Shown here: positions 5,622 through 5,871 of the stretch, one piece after another
Layout of the letters: the number at the start of each line of letters is the position of its first letter
How positions within the stretch are numbered: position 1 is the first letter of the stretch
NCBI GenBank assembly: GCA_937877565.1
Contig: CALFJB010000034.1
Coordinates: forward strand, 1 to 5,871
Origin: an uncultured Selenomonadales bacterium
Lineage (GTDB): Bacteria; Bacillota; Negativicutes; Selenomonadales; Selenomonadaceae
Length of the DNA stretch: 5,871 nt
Reading direction: 5' to 3'
The notes under the pieces: model-generated
Database searches by the model: none
What the model saw: the letters and a program-made list of their open reading frames with translations, nothing else
What the model was told of the DNA's origin: nothing
Position numbers and translations under genes: made by a program

Positions 5622-5852
5622 ATGAGTAACTCTTTCAACGAAAATTCGAGGGTGAAAATTCCTGCTCTTGTGCATTTGACACGCTTAAAGTACAAATATG
5701 TTTCTCTGCAACAAGTCGAACAGCAAATTGATTGCGAAACAAACATTTACAAGGAAATTTTTCGTGTTGCTCTGAATCAAATCAACGGGATTGAACTGAC
5801 GGACAAAGAAGTTAGCTCTATCATCAGCGACGTGAAAAATCTTTTGGACGCC
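5622..5852 (+). CDS. hsdR: Type I restriction enzyme R subunit, N-terminal fragment
   Basis: Only the first 77 codons are present, and the frame then runs into adapter sequence. The translation NENSRVKIPALVHLTRLKYK (residues 6-25), then QIDCETNIYKEIFRVALNQI, closely follows the start of HsdR proteins, which is well conserved in the form RVKIPALxHLxRLGYxYxSL followed by D.ETNIF..IF. The full protein is normally about 1000 residues. It cleaves unmodified DNA and translocates it as a motor in complex with HsdM and HsdS. The nuclease and helicase domains lie beyond the contig, so activity cannot be judged. The ATG at 5622 has GGAG (5610-5613) eight bases upstream. hsdM and hsdS are expected nearby, probably to the right. 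Confidence 0.85.
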
Positions 5853-5871
5853 AGATCGGAAGAGCGTCGTG
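5853..5871 (-). other. Illumina adapter remnant (sequencing artefact)
   Basis: AGATCGGAAGAGC followed by GTCGTG is the reverse complement of the same adapter found at 1-23. Residues translated from it (SEERR after Ala77 of HsdR) are not real. Confidence 0.97.

Noticed and set aside
1..5871. CRISPR arrays, tRNA or rRNA genes, insertion sequences
   Set aside because: No regularly spaced direct repeats, no cloverleaf-like sequence and no transposase or terminal inverted repeats were seen on either strand.

Overview
The window is a 5.87 kb contig whose two ends are remnants of an Illumina adapter. About 5.83 kb between them is biological sequence. It looks like part of a bacterial plasmid or phage-like element. 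Low GC, strong AGGAGG-type Shine-Dalgarno sites and TTGACA/TATAAT promoters suggest a Bacillota (Firmicutes) host, but the genus cannot be named from the sequence.

Layout, left to right. (1) A plus-strand unit (about 118-1374) has a clear promoter, a ClpP-fold serine protease of the SDH/SppA-like kind, and a small unrecognised 73-residue ORF. (2) Convergent to it, on the minus strand, is a three-gene replication unit (4700 down to 1395). It encodes a small helix-turn-helix protein, a two-winged-helix protein resembling plasmid replication initiators, and a primase-helicase fusion (CHC2-type zinc finger, Toprim, DnaB/RecA-like ATPase). The promoter of this unit overlaps a perfect inverted repeat that is a good candidate operator for the helix-turn-helix protein. 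(3) A divergent gap of about 500 bases (4701-5205) holds both promoters, several short inverted repeats and a 9-bp hairpin; it is the best place in the window for an origin or regulatory RNA. (4) A second plus-strand unit starts at about 5181. It encodes a coiled-coil protein of about 131 residues and then the first 77 codons of a type I restriction enzyme R subunit (hsdR), cut off by the contig end.

Reading as a whole: the HTH, Rep-like and primase-helicase genes form an autonomous replication module, possibly self-repressed. The truncated hsdR implies that a type I restriction-modification locus follows off the right end. The protease and its small neighbour are accessory cargo of unknown role. 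The least explained parts are the small ORF at 1153-1374, the coiled-coil gene before hsdR and the divergent intergenic region.
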